A stretch of DNA of 17,127 nucleotides from assembly GCA_018672145.1 (NCBI GenBank), contig JABHGH010000126.1:1-17127 (forward strand). Reading direction: 5' to 3'. This document shows positions 1 to 7,255 of the stretch, piece after piece (the first letter of the stretch is position 1; each line of letters begins with the position of its first letter). Below the pieces are notes generated by a model. It saw only the letters and a list, made by a program, of their open reading frames with translations, ran no database searches and had not been told where the DNA came from. Source of the stretch: Flavobacteriaceae bacterium (GTDB lineage: Bacteria; Bacteroidota; Bacteroidia; Flavobacteriales; Flavobacteriaceae). The position numbers and the translations under genes are program-made.

Positions 1-588
1 AAAACATTTTTTATGGACAACAAATTACCCAAGACGTCTATTGAATATGGCGAGCCACAGTTTTTCACACGCGACACCTTGTTTATCAATCAAACCACGC
101 CGATTACGATTAGCCCTCTTGACAAACACAGTGGGGTACAGTCAACCACCACGGCTGTGAATGGGGAAGTTCAAGCAGGCAATGAATTTACCATCCCAAC
201 AGAAGGGCATAAAGATATTGTGTTTAGTTCTGCGGACATGGTCAACAACCAAGAGGAAAACCAAACCAGTCGTGTCTATGTTGACAATACTCCGCCCGAG
301 ATATTCATCAACTTTAGTTTGGACAATATCGGTACGGAGGATGACTTGCCAGTTTATCCAAACTATGTGCGGATGTTTGTCGGTGCGACCGATGAGAAGA
401 CAGGGGCCAAAAGCATCAAGTACTCCATTAATGGCGGACCGATGACGGAGTACTCCAGTCCACGTACGCTAGACATCTCAGAAAAAAACACTTTTACTGA
501 GTCGAAGGTCTATGATGTTGAGGTTGAGACGGAAGACATGCTCGGAAATAAAAGCACAAAAGAACACAAGTTTATTGTAAAGAATTAG
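1..588 (+). CDS. Ig-like/OmpL47-type repeat protein, C-terminal part (5' truncated)
   Basis: The frame is open from base 1, so the protein starts before the window. The ATG at 13 is probably internal: it sits in 'MDNKLPKTSI', which aligns with the inter-domain linker 'VDNTPPEIFI' found 89 residues later. Two repeats are visible, each with an acidic DxxSG/DxxTG turn (residues 37-41 and 127-131), a 'VNG'/'ING' strand and an 'AD'/'ED-LGN-S' segment near the end (about 74-86 and 174-182). The frame ends soon after the second repeat. This pattern is typical of secreted or outer-membrane Bacteroidota proteins with beta-sandwich repeats, called OmpL47-type or Ig-like. No catalytic residues are seen. 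An upstream domain is expected but not visible. Function beyond an extracytoplasmic structural or adhesive role cannot be stated. Confidence 0.7.
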   Translation, partial: KTFFMDNKLPKTSIEYGEPQFFTRDTLFINQTTPITISPLDKHSGVQSTTTAVNGEVQAGNEFTIPTEGHKDIVFSSADMVNNQEENQTSRVYVDNTPPEIFINFSLDNIGTEDDLPVYPNYVRMFVGATDEKTGAKSIKYSINGGPMTEYSSPRTLDISEKNTFTESKVYDVEVETEDMLGNKSTKEHKFIVKN

Positions 589-959
589 GGATTAAATTAT
601 TCGTTGAATTTTCACATTAGCCCGAAGAACACAAGAATCCCTTGATTTGAAGTATGGTCACGGGAAGGGTTAATATTAACGCGTATGGACTGTACTCTGT
701 CGGTTAGACATTGCCAGTACCCTCAACAGAAACTCCGTTGTCAAATGGGTCAAAATCCTATTCGATACTATCGGGCTCTGCGTGTAGTTTAGTATGTTCT
801 TGATTCCTCCAAAAACATCCAAAGTATTGCTCCATAGACGAAAGGTAAATACGCAAGTAGAAAATATTAGCTATAAAACGAATTGATCATTTTATGCAGA
901 CAGGCATTATTTTTTAAACTTTCAACTGTTGTATATTTACAATACTCTTAAGTAAGTCT
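589..959. other. 371-bp stretch without a convincing gene
   Basis: No complete gene is seen on either strand. Bases about 650-785 are visibly richer in G+C than the AT-rich flanks. On the minus strand one frame reads from an ATG at 835 through stops at 760-758 and 706-704 to a stop at 619-617, with protein-like text between the stops such as 'DFDPFDNGVSVEG'. This could be a decayed gene, but I recognise no family. A perfect 12-bp palindrome, GTTAATATTAAC, lies at 669-680. Just before the next gene, TATATTTA at 932-939 resembles a weak -7 element (TAnnTTTG with the last base wrong). No clear terminator follows the gene ending at 588. Confidence 0.5.
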
Positions 960-1601
960 ATGCTCGGTTATATTGTTTTTCACGCCCGTTATAAGATTAA
1001 AAAATACCTGAACAAACTAGGGGTCCATGCTCTTGATCGAGCATTGATGGTTCCGAAAATGACCTATAGAGAATATAGATTATTCACCTCTCTTTTAGAG
1101 GCTAACCGTTCTGCGCTTTATCTTGAAAGTGGATCGGGTGGTAGTACAGTGATTGCCGATACTATGGGATTGAACTATCACTCTTATGAGACAAGTGCTG
1201 GTTATGCAACATATATGAACGCTTTACTCAAAGGAAAAAATGTCAATCACATCCCTGTTGGTGATGTTGTCAAGTATGGACGCCCAGTGCATGTTAATGC
1301 CGCAGTTACTCAAAAAATATCTACCGTTTTTGATAATCATCTTTCTACAAAAAAGAATGCAAAATCCATTGTTTTTTTGGACGGGCGTTGTCGAGTGCTG
1401 ACCGCCTCACACATTCATTCCCTTCTGAGTAAAGAAGATATTGTCATGATGCACGACTTCCATCGTCAGAAATATCAGGATGTATTACACGCCTATGATG
1501 TCATGCAGCAAGTGGACACTCTGGTCTGTTTGAAGAAGAAGAAGGTATCAGAAAAGATGATAGATAAACTCTGTCAAGACTACGCTGTTGACACAGAGTG
1601 A
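960..1601 (+). CDS. Putative class I SAM-dependent methyltransferase-like protein
   Basis: This is a 213-residue soluble protein with no signal peptide. Residues 53-67 ('LYLESGSGGSTVIAD') look like the glycine-rich SAM-binding loop of a Rossmann methyltransferase. 'VFLDGRCRV' (138-146) resembles the following acidic beta-strand, and 'MMHDFHRQKY' (163-172) a late active-site-like segment with His and Asp. Similar small proteins occur in surface-polysaccharide clusters, where the true reaction is often unknown. It faces the fkbM-type gene, with only 9 bp between the two stop codons, so both may belong to one accessory island although they are transcribed towards each other. A very weak promoter-like TATATTTA lies 20 bp before the ATG. 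The methyltransferase label rests on loop shape only; a glycan-modifying enzyme of another type is possible. Confidence 0.55.
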   Translation: MLGYIVFHARYKIKKYLNKLGVHALDRALMVPKMTYREYRLFTSLLEANRSALYLESGSGGSTVIADTMGLNYHSYETSAGYATYMNALLKGKNVNHIPVGDVVKYGRPVHVNAAVTQKISTVFDNHLSTKKNAKSIVFLDGRCRVLTASHIHSLLSKEDIVMMHDFHRQKYQDVLHAYDVMQQVDTLVCLKKKKVSEKMIDKLCQDYAVDTE

Positions 1602-1610
1602 TTGTGTTAT

Positions 1611-2375
1611 CTACGACGTTCTAGAAATGAGTAAATCGTAATGAGTTTTATTATTTCCAATTTTTTCAAAATTTGAAAAACCATTTACGCTTAATGTTTC
1701 TTTTATGACATTGACATCCACCCATTCGGCGTCAATTTCACAAAATATTTGCATCACATTTTTAAAAAACGAACACTTCACAAGCTCGTTGATCACGATT
1801 TCCTCATGTCCTTCCACATCTATTTTAACGAAGTACCGACGATGATCAGGAATGAGTTTATCGATTTCCTTATGGCTAATGATTTCTACTGTTTCGCTTT
1901 GGGTGGAGTCATCATTGTTTTTTAGTTGTCGAAACGTATTTTTCCCCGAGTGACCTTCTGAGATATTTAGGTGCAAAACGCCAGCTTCGTTAGATATTCC
2001 CTTCTCAATTACGGTGCAGTTATTTACCTTGTTTAGCTTTATGTTTGAACGAAGCAGTTTAGCGGTTTTAGCAGAAGGTTCAAAGGACACCACTTGTTTA
2101 ATGTTTTTGTTTTTTCCTGCCAACACACTATACAAACCTTGATTTGCTCCAATATCAACAAAAATGGTATCACGGTCTATATTGGCAATTAGATTGCTCA
2201 AAAACAAACCATAGGTCCCTTTAAGGTAGTATTTGAAGGTAACGTCGGTAAAGGCGGGTGTGAGATAAATGCCATAGATAGATTTAATCGCCTTTTTTGG
2301 CTTTATTAAATACTTGTACGTAATGAACTTTAGTTTGTAAAGCTTTTTGAGAAAATAAAATGGAATCACGGACAA
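1611..2375 (-). CDS. FkbM family methyltransferase
   Basis: This 254-residue protein has the FkbM-type Rossmann fold: motif I 'FVDIGANQGLYS' at 72-83, an acidic residue after the second strand in 'VVSFEPS' (about 95-101), and the family's 'VKIDVEGHE' at about 183-191. FkbM enzymes transfer a methyl group from S-adenosylmethionine to a hydroxyl group. In polysaccharide loci the acceptor is usually a sugar. The basic N-terminus (many Lys, residues 1-52) has no signal peptide, so it should act in the cytoplasm or at the inner membrane face. It is the last gene of a three-gene minus-strand set, 11 bp after the GT90-like gene, which suggests O-methylation of the glycan made by its neighbours. The acceptor is inferred from context only. 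Confidence 0.85.
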   Translation of the reverse strand: MSVIPFYFLKKLYKLKFITYKYLIKPKKAIKSIYGIYLTPAFTDVTFKYYLKGTYGLFLSNLIANIDRDTIFVDIGANQGLYSVLAGKNKNIKQVVSFEPSAKTAKLLRSNIKLNKVNNCTVIEKGISNEAGVLHLNISEGHSGKNTFRQLKNNDDSTQSETVEIISHKEIDKLIPDHRRYFVKIDVEGHEEIVINELVKCSFFKNVMQIFCEIDAEWVDVNVIKETLSVNGFSNFEKIGNNKTHYDLLISRTS

Positions 2376-2386
2376 GTAGTTATAAA

Positions 2387-3364
2387 TTAGTTTTCTAAAA
2401 AAGTATTTTGATTTGTAACGGAAAAGTATTTTTTCATCACTAGCAATGAAATCAATCTTTCTCGCCTTTTGTCTTTAAATTGCTCGACATAAGCCTTTGC
2501 GTTTTCTATGATTTTCAAGCATTCATCGGGATGATTGATGTAGTATTTCAGGCATTCCTCCAAATCTGAGTAATCGTTTTTAATTTCGAGGTAATGAACA
2601 TTTGGTATCAGTTTTCCTTCCATAAACCAAGTTTCAAAAGTTGGTCTCGTCATTACAGCAATAGAATTGGAAGACATTACCCATTTCAGATTGGAAGACA
2701 CATCGATACCTTCTAAACATAAAATGAACTTGTATTTTAAGTGTTTTTCAATGGAAATCTTTTGTTTATACCAAAAGTGATATTTGCTATTTTTGTTTGT
2801 TTGTCCCAAATCACAAAACGGATGATTAAAATATCGCTTAAAAAAAGCGATTCTTTTGGGCTTTTTATCACTTACACCTCCACGTCCAATGAGTATGTCT
2901 TTTTTGCTCTCAAATGCATTAGTGTCCTTGGTGAAGATAAAGTGCCTCACTTTATTGAGTTTTAAAAGCACAGAATTTTCATTGTCTTTTGCAATGGGAC
3001 GACTCTTGACAATTGTTGGGATTTTTGAAATTTTGATGACATCGCCAAATTCAAAATTTACTCTCAGATTGTCATTAAAATATCGTGTGATGCTGTTGCT
3101 ATCAAAAAAGTAAGTGGTATGTTTTTTGCCTCGCTTTAGATTTTGTAGAGATCCAACATGTTTTGGAAGATCGCTATTTGGTTTTAATTTGTTGTAATAG
3201 TTTACTCGTTCATTGACATAGGTCGCATCATAGTTTTTGATCGCATCTAATCTTCTGTGTAGGGCTTTGCGATAAAAAAAGTTGGGTATAATCAGTTTCA
3301 ATGCATTTTTTGCATAATAAAACTGCTTTATGTTTTCATGAATTTTAATACCTCGTATTATCAT
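2387..3364 (-). CDS. GT90-type (CAP10/LPS-modifying) glycosyltransferase
   Basis: This 325-residue protein has the layout of the GT90 family (CAP10-like, LPS-modifying). It has an N-terminal basic helical part and 'IPTIVKSRPI', where many family members carry a similar K-x-R-P segment. The 'RIAFFKRYFNHPFCDLG' stretch follows. The C-terminal half carries the best signature: 'KYKFILCLEGIDVSSNLKWVMSSNS' with its E-G-D core (about residues 210-235), then 'WFMEGKLIPNVHYLEIKNDYSDL'. GT90 enzymes include xylosyl-, glucosyl- and mannosyltransferases, and the donor cannot be told here. The start codon overlaps the stop of the Stealth gene (ATGA, 3361-3364), a strong sign of translational coupling. Composition is AT-rich, lower in G+C than the core genes to the right, which fits an acquired surface-glycan locus. 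Confidence 0.85.
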   Translation of the reverse strand: MIIRGIKIHENIKQFYYAKNALKLIIPNFFYRKALHRRLDAIKNYDATYVNERVNYYNKLKPNSDLPKHVGSLQNLKRGKKHTTYFFDSNSITRYFNDNLRVNFEFGDVIKISKIPTIVKSRPIAKDNENSVLLKLNKVRHFIFTKDTNAFESKKDILIGRGGVSDKKPKRIAFFKRYFNHPFCDLGQTNKNSKYHFWYKQKISIEKHLKYKFILCLEGIDVSSNLKWVMSSNSIAVMTRPTFETWFMEGKLIPNVHYLEIKNDYSDLEECLKYYINHPDECLKIIENAKAYVEQFKDKRRERLISLLVMKKYFSVTNQNTFLEN

Positions 3365-4314
3365 TGATATCGCTCTTCAAGCCAATTTAAGATGAATGCT
3401 TTTTTGTGTTCTGGACACAAGCTTAAATCTTGAATATTTAAGAAAATTTTATCTTTTCGACTGCTAAAATAATTCAATTTGAACTTCAGCCAAAGGATTG
3501 GCTTTTTATATGTTCTAAAATGGATAAGTTGGTAATCGTGTTTGATGATACAGCTTTTCTTTTTGAGCTCGATATGGTTTGCCACTCCTTGCGTAATAAA
3601 CTGCTTCGCACTTCTAAATTTATGTTTGCTATTATCGTGTTCTGCAGTTTTATTCTTGCGAAAAAATGTTTTTAATGTTGAAACTCGCATAGGGTGTGGG
3701 GTATGATGGAATTTAAAAAGATTTTTAAACCCTATGAGTTTTGCGCCTTTTTCCTGTGCTAAAACATGGCTAGCTTTATGTTTGTTCTTTTTTCGGGAGA
3801 AGCGTTTATAGAAAATATTCTCTTTAAATTTTTTCCATTTCCCTCTTAGAATGGGCTTCCCATCTATAAAAAAATCGGTTTCATGGACATCCTTTACAAG
3901 CAGTACGTCATCATTGAAATAAATAAATTGTTCTGCTAGCCCAGGGATGTTGTGTAATTTTGTTTCAATGCTTCTTGAATTAAAGACGGGAAGTAAAGTA
4001 AGGTCATCTTTGAAAATGATTTTGTGATCGATGATCTTCACTTTCTCGTACCCCTTTGTCTGGTTTTCTTTTAGAAAATTTGGCGTTTGATTGTCAGTTA
4101 CAATAAAGATATTACGAACAAATTTCGCATATTTTATAATTGATCGGACTGTAAATTTTATTTCATCCAATTGCACAAAACGAGATGTAAACACTTGTCG
4201 TGCACCTTCTTTTTTAGGTGCAAACTCACTCATCTTTTTTCGATGTTTTTCGTCTTCACCATCAACCCAAGTGATGACTATGTCTATGGGCTTTCCAAAC
4301 GTTTCTGTATTCAT
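3361..4314 (-). CDS. Stealth-family sugar-1-phosphate transferase
   Basis: This 317-residue protein carries the Stealth conserved regions. CR1 is 'IDIVITWVDGED' at 10-21. CR2 runs from about 45 to 142 and holds 'RFVQLDEIKFTVRSI', 'IFIVTDNQTP' and 'FNSRSIETKLHNIPGL...FIYFNDDVLL', with the paired Asp at 135-136. CR3-like 'KFHHTPHPMR' is at 201-210, and a short CR4-like tail with 'CPEHK' lies near the end. Stealth proteins transfer hexose-1-phosphate (for example GlcNAc-1-phosphate) to sugars, forming phosphodiester-linked capsule or LPS units; GNPTAB is the animal relative. It is the first gene of the set with GT90 and FkbM. No TAnnTTTG promoter was found in the 294 bp upstream. The sugar donor is not predictable. 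Confidence 0.9.
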   Translation of the reverse strand: MNTETFGKPIDIVITWVDGEDEKHRKKMSEFAPKKEGARQVFTSRFVQLDEIKFTVRSIIKYAKFVRNIFIVTDNQTPNFLKENQTKGYEKVKIIDHKIIFKDDLTLLPVFNSRSIETKLHNIPGLAEQFIYFNDDVLLVKDVHETDFFIDGKPILRGKWKKFKENIFYKRFSRKKNKHKASHVLAQEKGAKLIGFKNLFKFHHTPHPMRVSTLKTFFRKNKTAEHDNSKHKFRSAKQFITQGVANHIELKKKSCIIKHDYQLIHFRTYKKPILWLKFKLNYFSSRKDKIFLNIQDLSLCPEHKKAFILNWLEERYQ

Positions 4315-4608
4315 GTTTTTTTGCTGTGTTTATTGCCGTTATACTCGCTTGGTTTTGTTGGTGAAGGAGTCGCAGCAAGATCTGTTAATATGATAAGGCA
4401 ATGACAAAACTTCATGATAAAGAAATTGTATTTAGATGATGAAAGTACAATTTTATTAAGAAAACCTCTTGATTTTTAGACCTTAAAAATGGATGAAATA
4501 TGTTCATATTTTGTTACTCAATCATGTCATTTTCACATCACATGATATGGTTAAATTTTATATCATTTCGCCTACAAACAAAATGTCACGATGTTTTTGA
4601 AATGATAA
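4315..4608. other. 294-bp AT-rich spacer with overlapping inverted repeats
   Basis: The spacer separates the end of anmK from the start of the Stealth gene, both on the minus strand. It should hold the anmK 3' end and the promoter of the glycan module. No consensus TAnnTTTG box was found on the minus strand. Several A/T-rich inverted repeats occur between 4496 and 4566 and are listed separately. No gene is seen. Confidence 0.5.
4496..4566. repeat. Cluster of three inverted repeats, two sharing an arm
   Basis: AAATATG (4496-4502) pairs with CATATTT (4505-4511). ATCATGT (4521-4527) pairs with ACATGAT (4540-4546). ATGATAT (4542-4548) pairs with ATATCAT (4560-4566). The second and third share bases 4542-4546, so the two stems exclude each other. 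They lie 43-113 bp after the anmK stop. They could form a weak terminator or a regulatory switch, but the stems are AT-rich, so chance is a real alternative. Confidence 0.4.
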
Positions 4609-5652
4609 TCAGGGGAATACAACTTGTCCAGCACTATGGTCTTTTTTAGCCCCTGTTACACTAGCCCAAACATTTATTTGGTTTTTGAAACGCAAATGCC
4701 CCAGCAATGCAAACACCAAAGCTTCTTTTGTGTCGATGAGTTGTTTTTTTGGAATCTCGATCAAACAATGGGCATTTTTTTTGATTTGCTCAATCAGAAA
4801 TCTATTGTATACGCCTCCTCCGGAGATCAAACAGCTTGTTGCATCAGATTCGGTTATCGCTTTACCAATTTGAAAGCCAATGTGTTTGGTGTAAGTGTGA
4901 AGAATGTCTTTTTCATGTAGGTTACTCATCATCGGAAGAAGTTTTTGTTCTGAAAACTCGCGCGCCAGGGACTTTGGACCTGTTTTTTTGTAGTAATCTA
5001 GGGCGTTTAACTTCTCAAGTAATGGAAGATGCACAATGCCTTGTTTTGCAAAAGTGCCATTGTGGTCAAACGGTTTTCCGAGTAGTTGCGCAAAATGATT
5101 GAGAACAATATTGCACGCACAAATATCATAAGCTATTCTCTGCTTGTTTTGATCAAAAGAGATATTTGTAAATCCACCAAGATTTACACAAGCATCATAC
5201 TGAGGGAAAAGTAAGGCATCACCAACAGGGACTAAAGGGGCGCCTTGCCCACCTAAACCAACGTCTTGACTACGAAAATCATAAACAACTGGAATTCCCG
5301 TTTTTTTGGCGATTTCATATCCTGATCCAATCTGCTTTGTAATGCCTTTTTCGGGATCGTGAAACACGGTGTGCCCATGAGAGGAAATCAGGTCAACTTT
5401 TGGAAGTTTGTGCTGGGGTAAGAAATCTGCAACTGCGTGTCCAAGAAATTCACCATACTCTTTGTCGAGTTGATCGAGTTCTGTAGAGCTATTGTAAAAA
5501 GCATTTTCGAGCTTTTCTCTCCAGTACAAAGTGTAAGGGATCGTAGCATAGGCAAGAATTTGAAAATCCTTGAGATTTTTGGAAAAGCGTGCACAACATA
5601 TGTCCAGACCGTCTAAAGAGGTGCCGCTCATTAATCCGATAACAACAGCCAT
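4609..5652 (-). CDS. anmK: Anhydro-N-acetylmuramic acid kinase
   Basis: AnmK phosphorylates and hydrolyses 1,6-anhydro-MurNAc to MurNAc-6-phosphate in cytoplasmic peptidoglycan recycling. The 347-residue length fits the family. Visible motifs are the N-terminal nucleotide-binding 'GLMSGTSLDGLD' (residues 6-17), 'LISSHGHTVFHDP', the substrate-loop segment 'DFRSQDVGLGGQGAPLVP', 'NLGGFTNIS' and 'CLISGGGVYN' of the second ATPase lobe. The ATG at 5652 follows the rpe stop by 4 bp, so it is probably the last gene of the rpoD-rpe-anmK unit. No other recycling gene (murQ, nagZ, ampG) is seen in the window. Confidence is high because the ASKHA kinase motifs are complete. Confidence 0.95.
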   Translation of the reverse strand: MAVVIGLMSGTSLDGLDICCARFSKNLKDFQILAYATIPYTLYWREKLENAFYNSSTELDQLDKEYGEFLGHAVADFLPQHKLPKVDLISSHGHTVFHDPEKGITKQIGSGYEIAKKTGIPVVYDFRSQDVGLGGQGAPLVPVGDALLFPQYDACVNLGGFTNISFDQNKQRIAYDICACNIVLNHFAQLLGKPFDHNGTFAKQGIVHLPLLEKLNALDYYKKTGPKSLAREFSEQKLLPMMSNLHEKDILHTYTKHIGFQIGKAITESDATSCLISGGGVYNRFLIEQIKKNAHCLIEIPKKQLIDTKEALVFALLGHLRFKNQINVWASVTGAKKDHSAGQVVFP

Positions 5653-5656
5653 TTGA

Positions 5657-6322
5657 TTATTCGTTGACCTGTGCAGAAAGGTTTTCTATAGTACTTGTGG
5701 GATCTGTAGCAGAAAAGACATAGCTTCCAGCGACCAAAACGTCAGCACCAGCTTTGACGAGTTGAGACGCATTTTTATTTGTCACACCTCCGTCGATTTC
5801 AATGAGAGTATTGGCGTTGTTTTTTTCGATTAGTGATCGAAGCTCACGCACCTTTTCATAAGTTGCTTCGATAAATGATTGTCCTCCGAAACCAGGATTT
5901 ACACTCATTATACAAACAAGGTCGATGTCAGATATGATGTGCGTTAAAGATGAAATAGGTGTGTGTGGGTTGAGCGCAACGCCCGCTTTCATATCTGCAT
6001 CCTTAATTGATTGAAGGCTTCTGTGCAAGTGATTACAAGCTTCGGCATGAACGGTCAGCACATCTGCGCCTAGGTCCGCAAAGGTTTGAATGTAACGATC
6101 AGGATCGACGATCATAAGATGAACGTCTAAAGGTTTTTTGGCATGCTTTGCTATGGCTTTAACCACTGGCATCCCAAAGGAAATATTTGGCACAAACACG
6201 CCATCCATTACATCCAGATGAAACCAGTTGGCTTCACTTTCGTTAACTAGAGTGATGTCTTGCTGAAGGTTGGCAAAATCAGCAGCGAGCATTGAGGGTG
6301 CTATCAGTTTTTGAGTGCTCAT
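5657..6322 (-). CDS. rpe: Ribulose-phosphate 3-epimerase
   Basis: Rpe interconverts D-ribulose 5-phosphate and D-xylulose 5-phosphate in the cytoplasmic pentose phosphate pathway. The 221-residue (beta/alpha)8 barrel has all family blocks: 'APSMLAADFANL' near the N-terminus, the metal-binding 'FHLDVMDGVFVPNISFG', 'DVHLMIVDP', 'MSVNPGFGGQSF', and the C-terminal phosphate-binding 'IEIDGGVTNKN' and 'GADVLVAGSYVF'. The catalytic Asp residues lie in the LDVMDG and EIDGG motifs, and the metal-ligand His in DVHLM. The start codon lies 1 bp after the stop of rpoD, so the two are almost certainly cotranscribed and perhaps translationally coupled. Nothing unusual is seen in the protein. Confidence 0.97.
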   Translation of the reverse strand: MSTQKLIAPSMLAADFANLQQDITLVNESEANWFHLDVMDGVFVPNISFGMPVVKAIAKHAKKPLDVHLMIVDPDRYIQTFADLGADVLTVHAEACNHLHRSLQSIKDADMKAGVALNPHTPISSLTHIISDIDLVCIMSVNPGFGGQSFIEATYEKVRELRSLIEKNNANTLIEIDGGVTNKNASQLVKAGADVLVAGSYVFSATDPTSTIENLSAQVNE

Positions 6323-6323
6323 A

Positions 6324-7187
6324 TTACCCCAAGTACGTTTTTAAGATTTTACTTCTAGAAGTATGTTTTAAACGACGAATCGCTTTTTCTTTGATTTGAC
6401 GTACACGCTCACGAGTTAGGTCAAAAGTTTCACCTATTTCTTCAAGCGTCATGGGGTGTTGATTACCTAAACCGAAATAGAGACGAACAACGTCTGCTTC
6501 TCTTGGCGTAAGGGTTTCCAGCGCACGACTGATTTCTGTCCGCAACGATTCGTGAAGAAGCTGGCGATCAGGATTTGGTGACTCTCCGCTTCGTAGAACA
6601 TCGTACAAGTTGGAGTCTTCCCCCTCAACAAGAGGCGCATCCATTGATACGTGACGACCTGTGTTTTTCATTGACTCTTTCACATCCGAAACGGTCATGT
6701 CTAACTCTTTTGCGATTTCTTCTGCTGATGGCATACGTTCATGCGCTTGCTCAAGATATGCATAGGTCTTGTTAATCTTATTGATTGAGCCAATTTTGTT
6801 GAGTGGCAAACGTACAATTCTGGACTGCTCAGCAAGTGCTTGTAAAATAGATTGACGAATCCACCATACCGCATAAGAGATGAATTTAAAACCACGGGTT
6901 TCGTCAAAGCGTTTTGCAGCTTTGATAAGCCCTAGGTTTCCTTCATTGATCAAATCTGGAAGGGTAAGACCTTGGTTTTGGTACTGTTTGGCAACAGAAA
7001 CCACAAATCGCAAGTTGGCTTTTGTCAGCTTCTCTAATGCGATTTGATCACCTGCTTTGATTCGTTGTGCGAGTTCGACTTCTTCTTCTGCTGTAATCAA
7101 GTCGACCTTACCGATTTCTTGGAGATACTTATCGAGTGAAGCGGTTTCTCTATTGGTAACCTGCTTGGTAATTTTTAACTGTCTCAT
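6324..7187 (-). CDS. rpoD: Primary RNA polymerase sigma factor (sigma-70 family, Bacteroidota type)
   Basis: This 287-residue sigma factor directs housekeeping transcription. Region 1.2 starts at about 16 ('ASLDKYLQEIGKVDL'). Region 2 covers about 54-124, with 'FKFISYAVWWIRQSI' (100-114) as the 2.3-2.4 promoter-melting and -10 recognition helix. Region 3 covers about 130-210. Region 4.2 'MTLEEIGETFDLTRERVRQI' (from 246) is the -35/-33-binding helix-turn-helix. Region 1.1 is absent, as is usual for primary sigma factors of Bacteroidota, which read TTTG(-33)/TAnnTTTG(-7) promoters. Sites of that type occur elsewhere in this window. No exact promoter box was found in the 68-bp gap to the peptidase gene. 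A purine run sits almost at the ATG, too close to act as a normal ribosome site. It heads the rpoD-rpe-anmK set. Confidence 0.96.
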   Translation of the reverse strand: MRQLKITKQVTNRETASLDKYLQEIGKVDLITAEEEVELAQRIKAGDQIALEKLTKANLRFVVSVAKQYQNQGLTLPDLINEGNLGLIKAAKRFDETRGFKFISYAVWWIRQSILQALAEQSRIVRLPLNKIGSINKINKTYAYLEQAHERMPSAEEIAKELDMTVSDVKESMKNTGRHVSMDAPLVEGEDSNLYDVLRSGESPNPDRQLLHESLRTEISRALETLTPREADVVRLYFGLGNQHPMTLEEIGETFDLTRERVRQIKEKAIRRLKHTSRSKILKTYLG

Positions 7188-7255
7188 CTTCCTTATTTGA
7201 TTCTATTACAGTTGTTATACGTGAACCTTGCTCAAAAGGTTACAAAAACCAAAGC

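Noticed and set aside
669..680. 12-bp palindrome GTTAATATTAAC as a regulator site
   Set aside because: Single copy, AT-rich, not next to a start codon; chance cannot be excluded.
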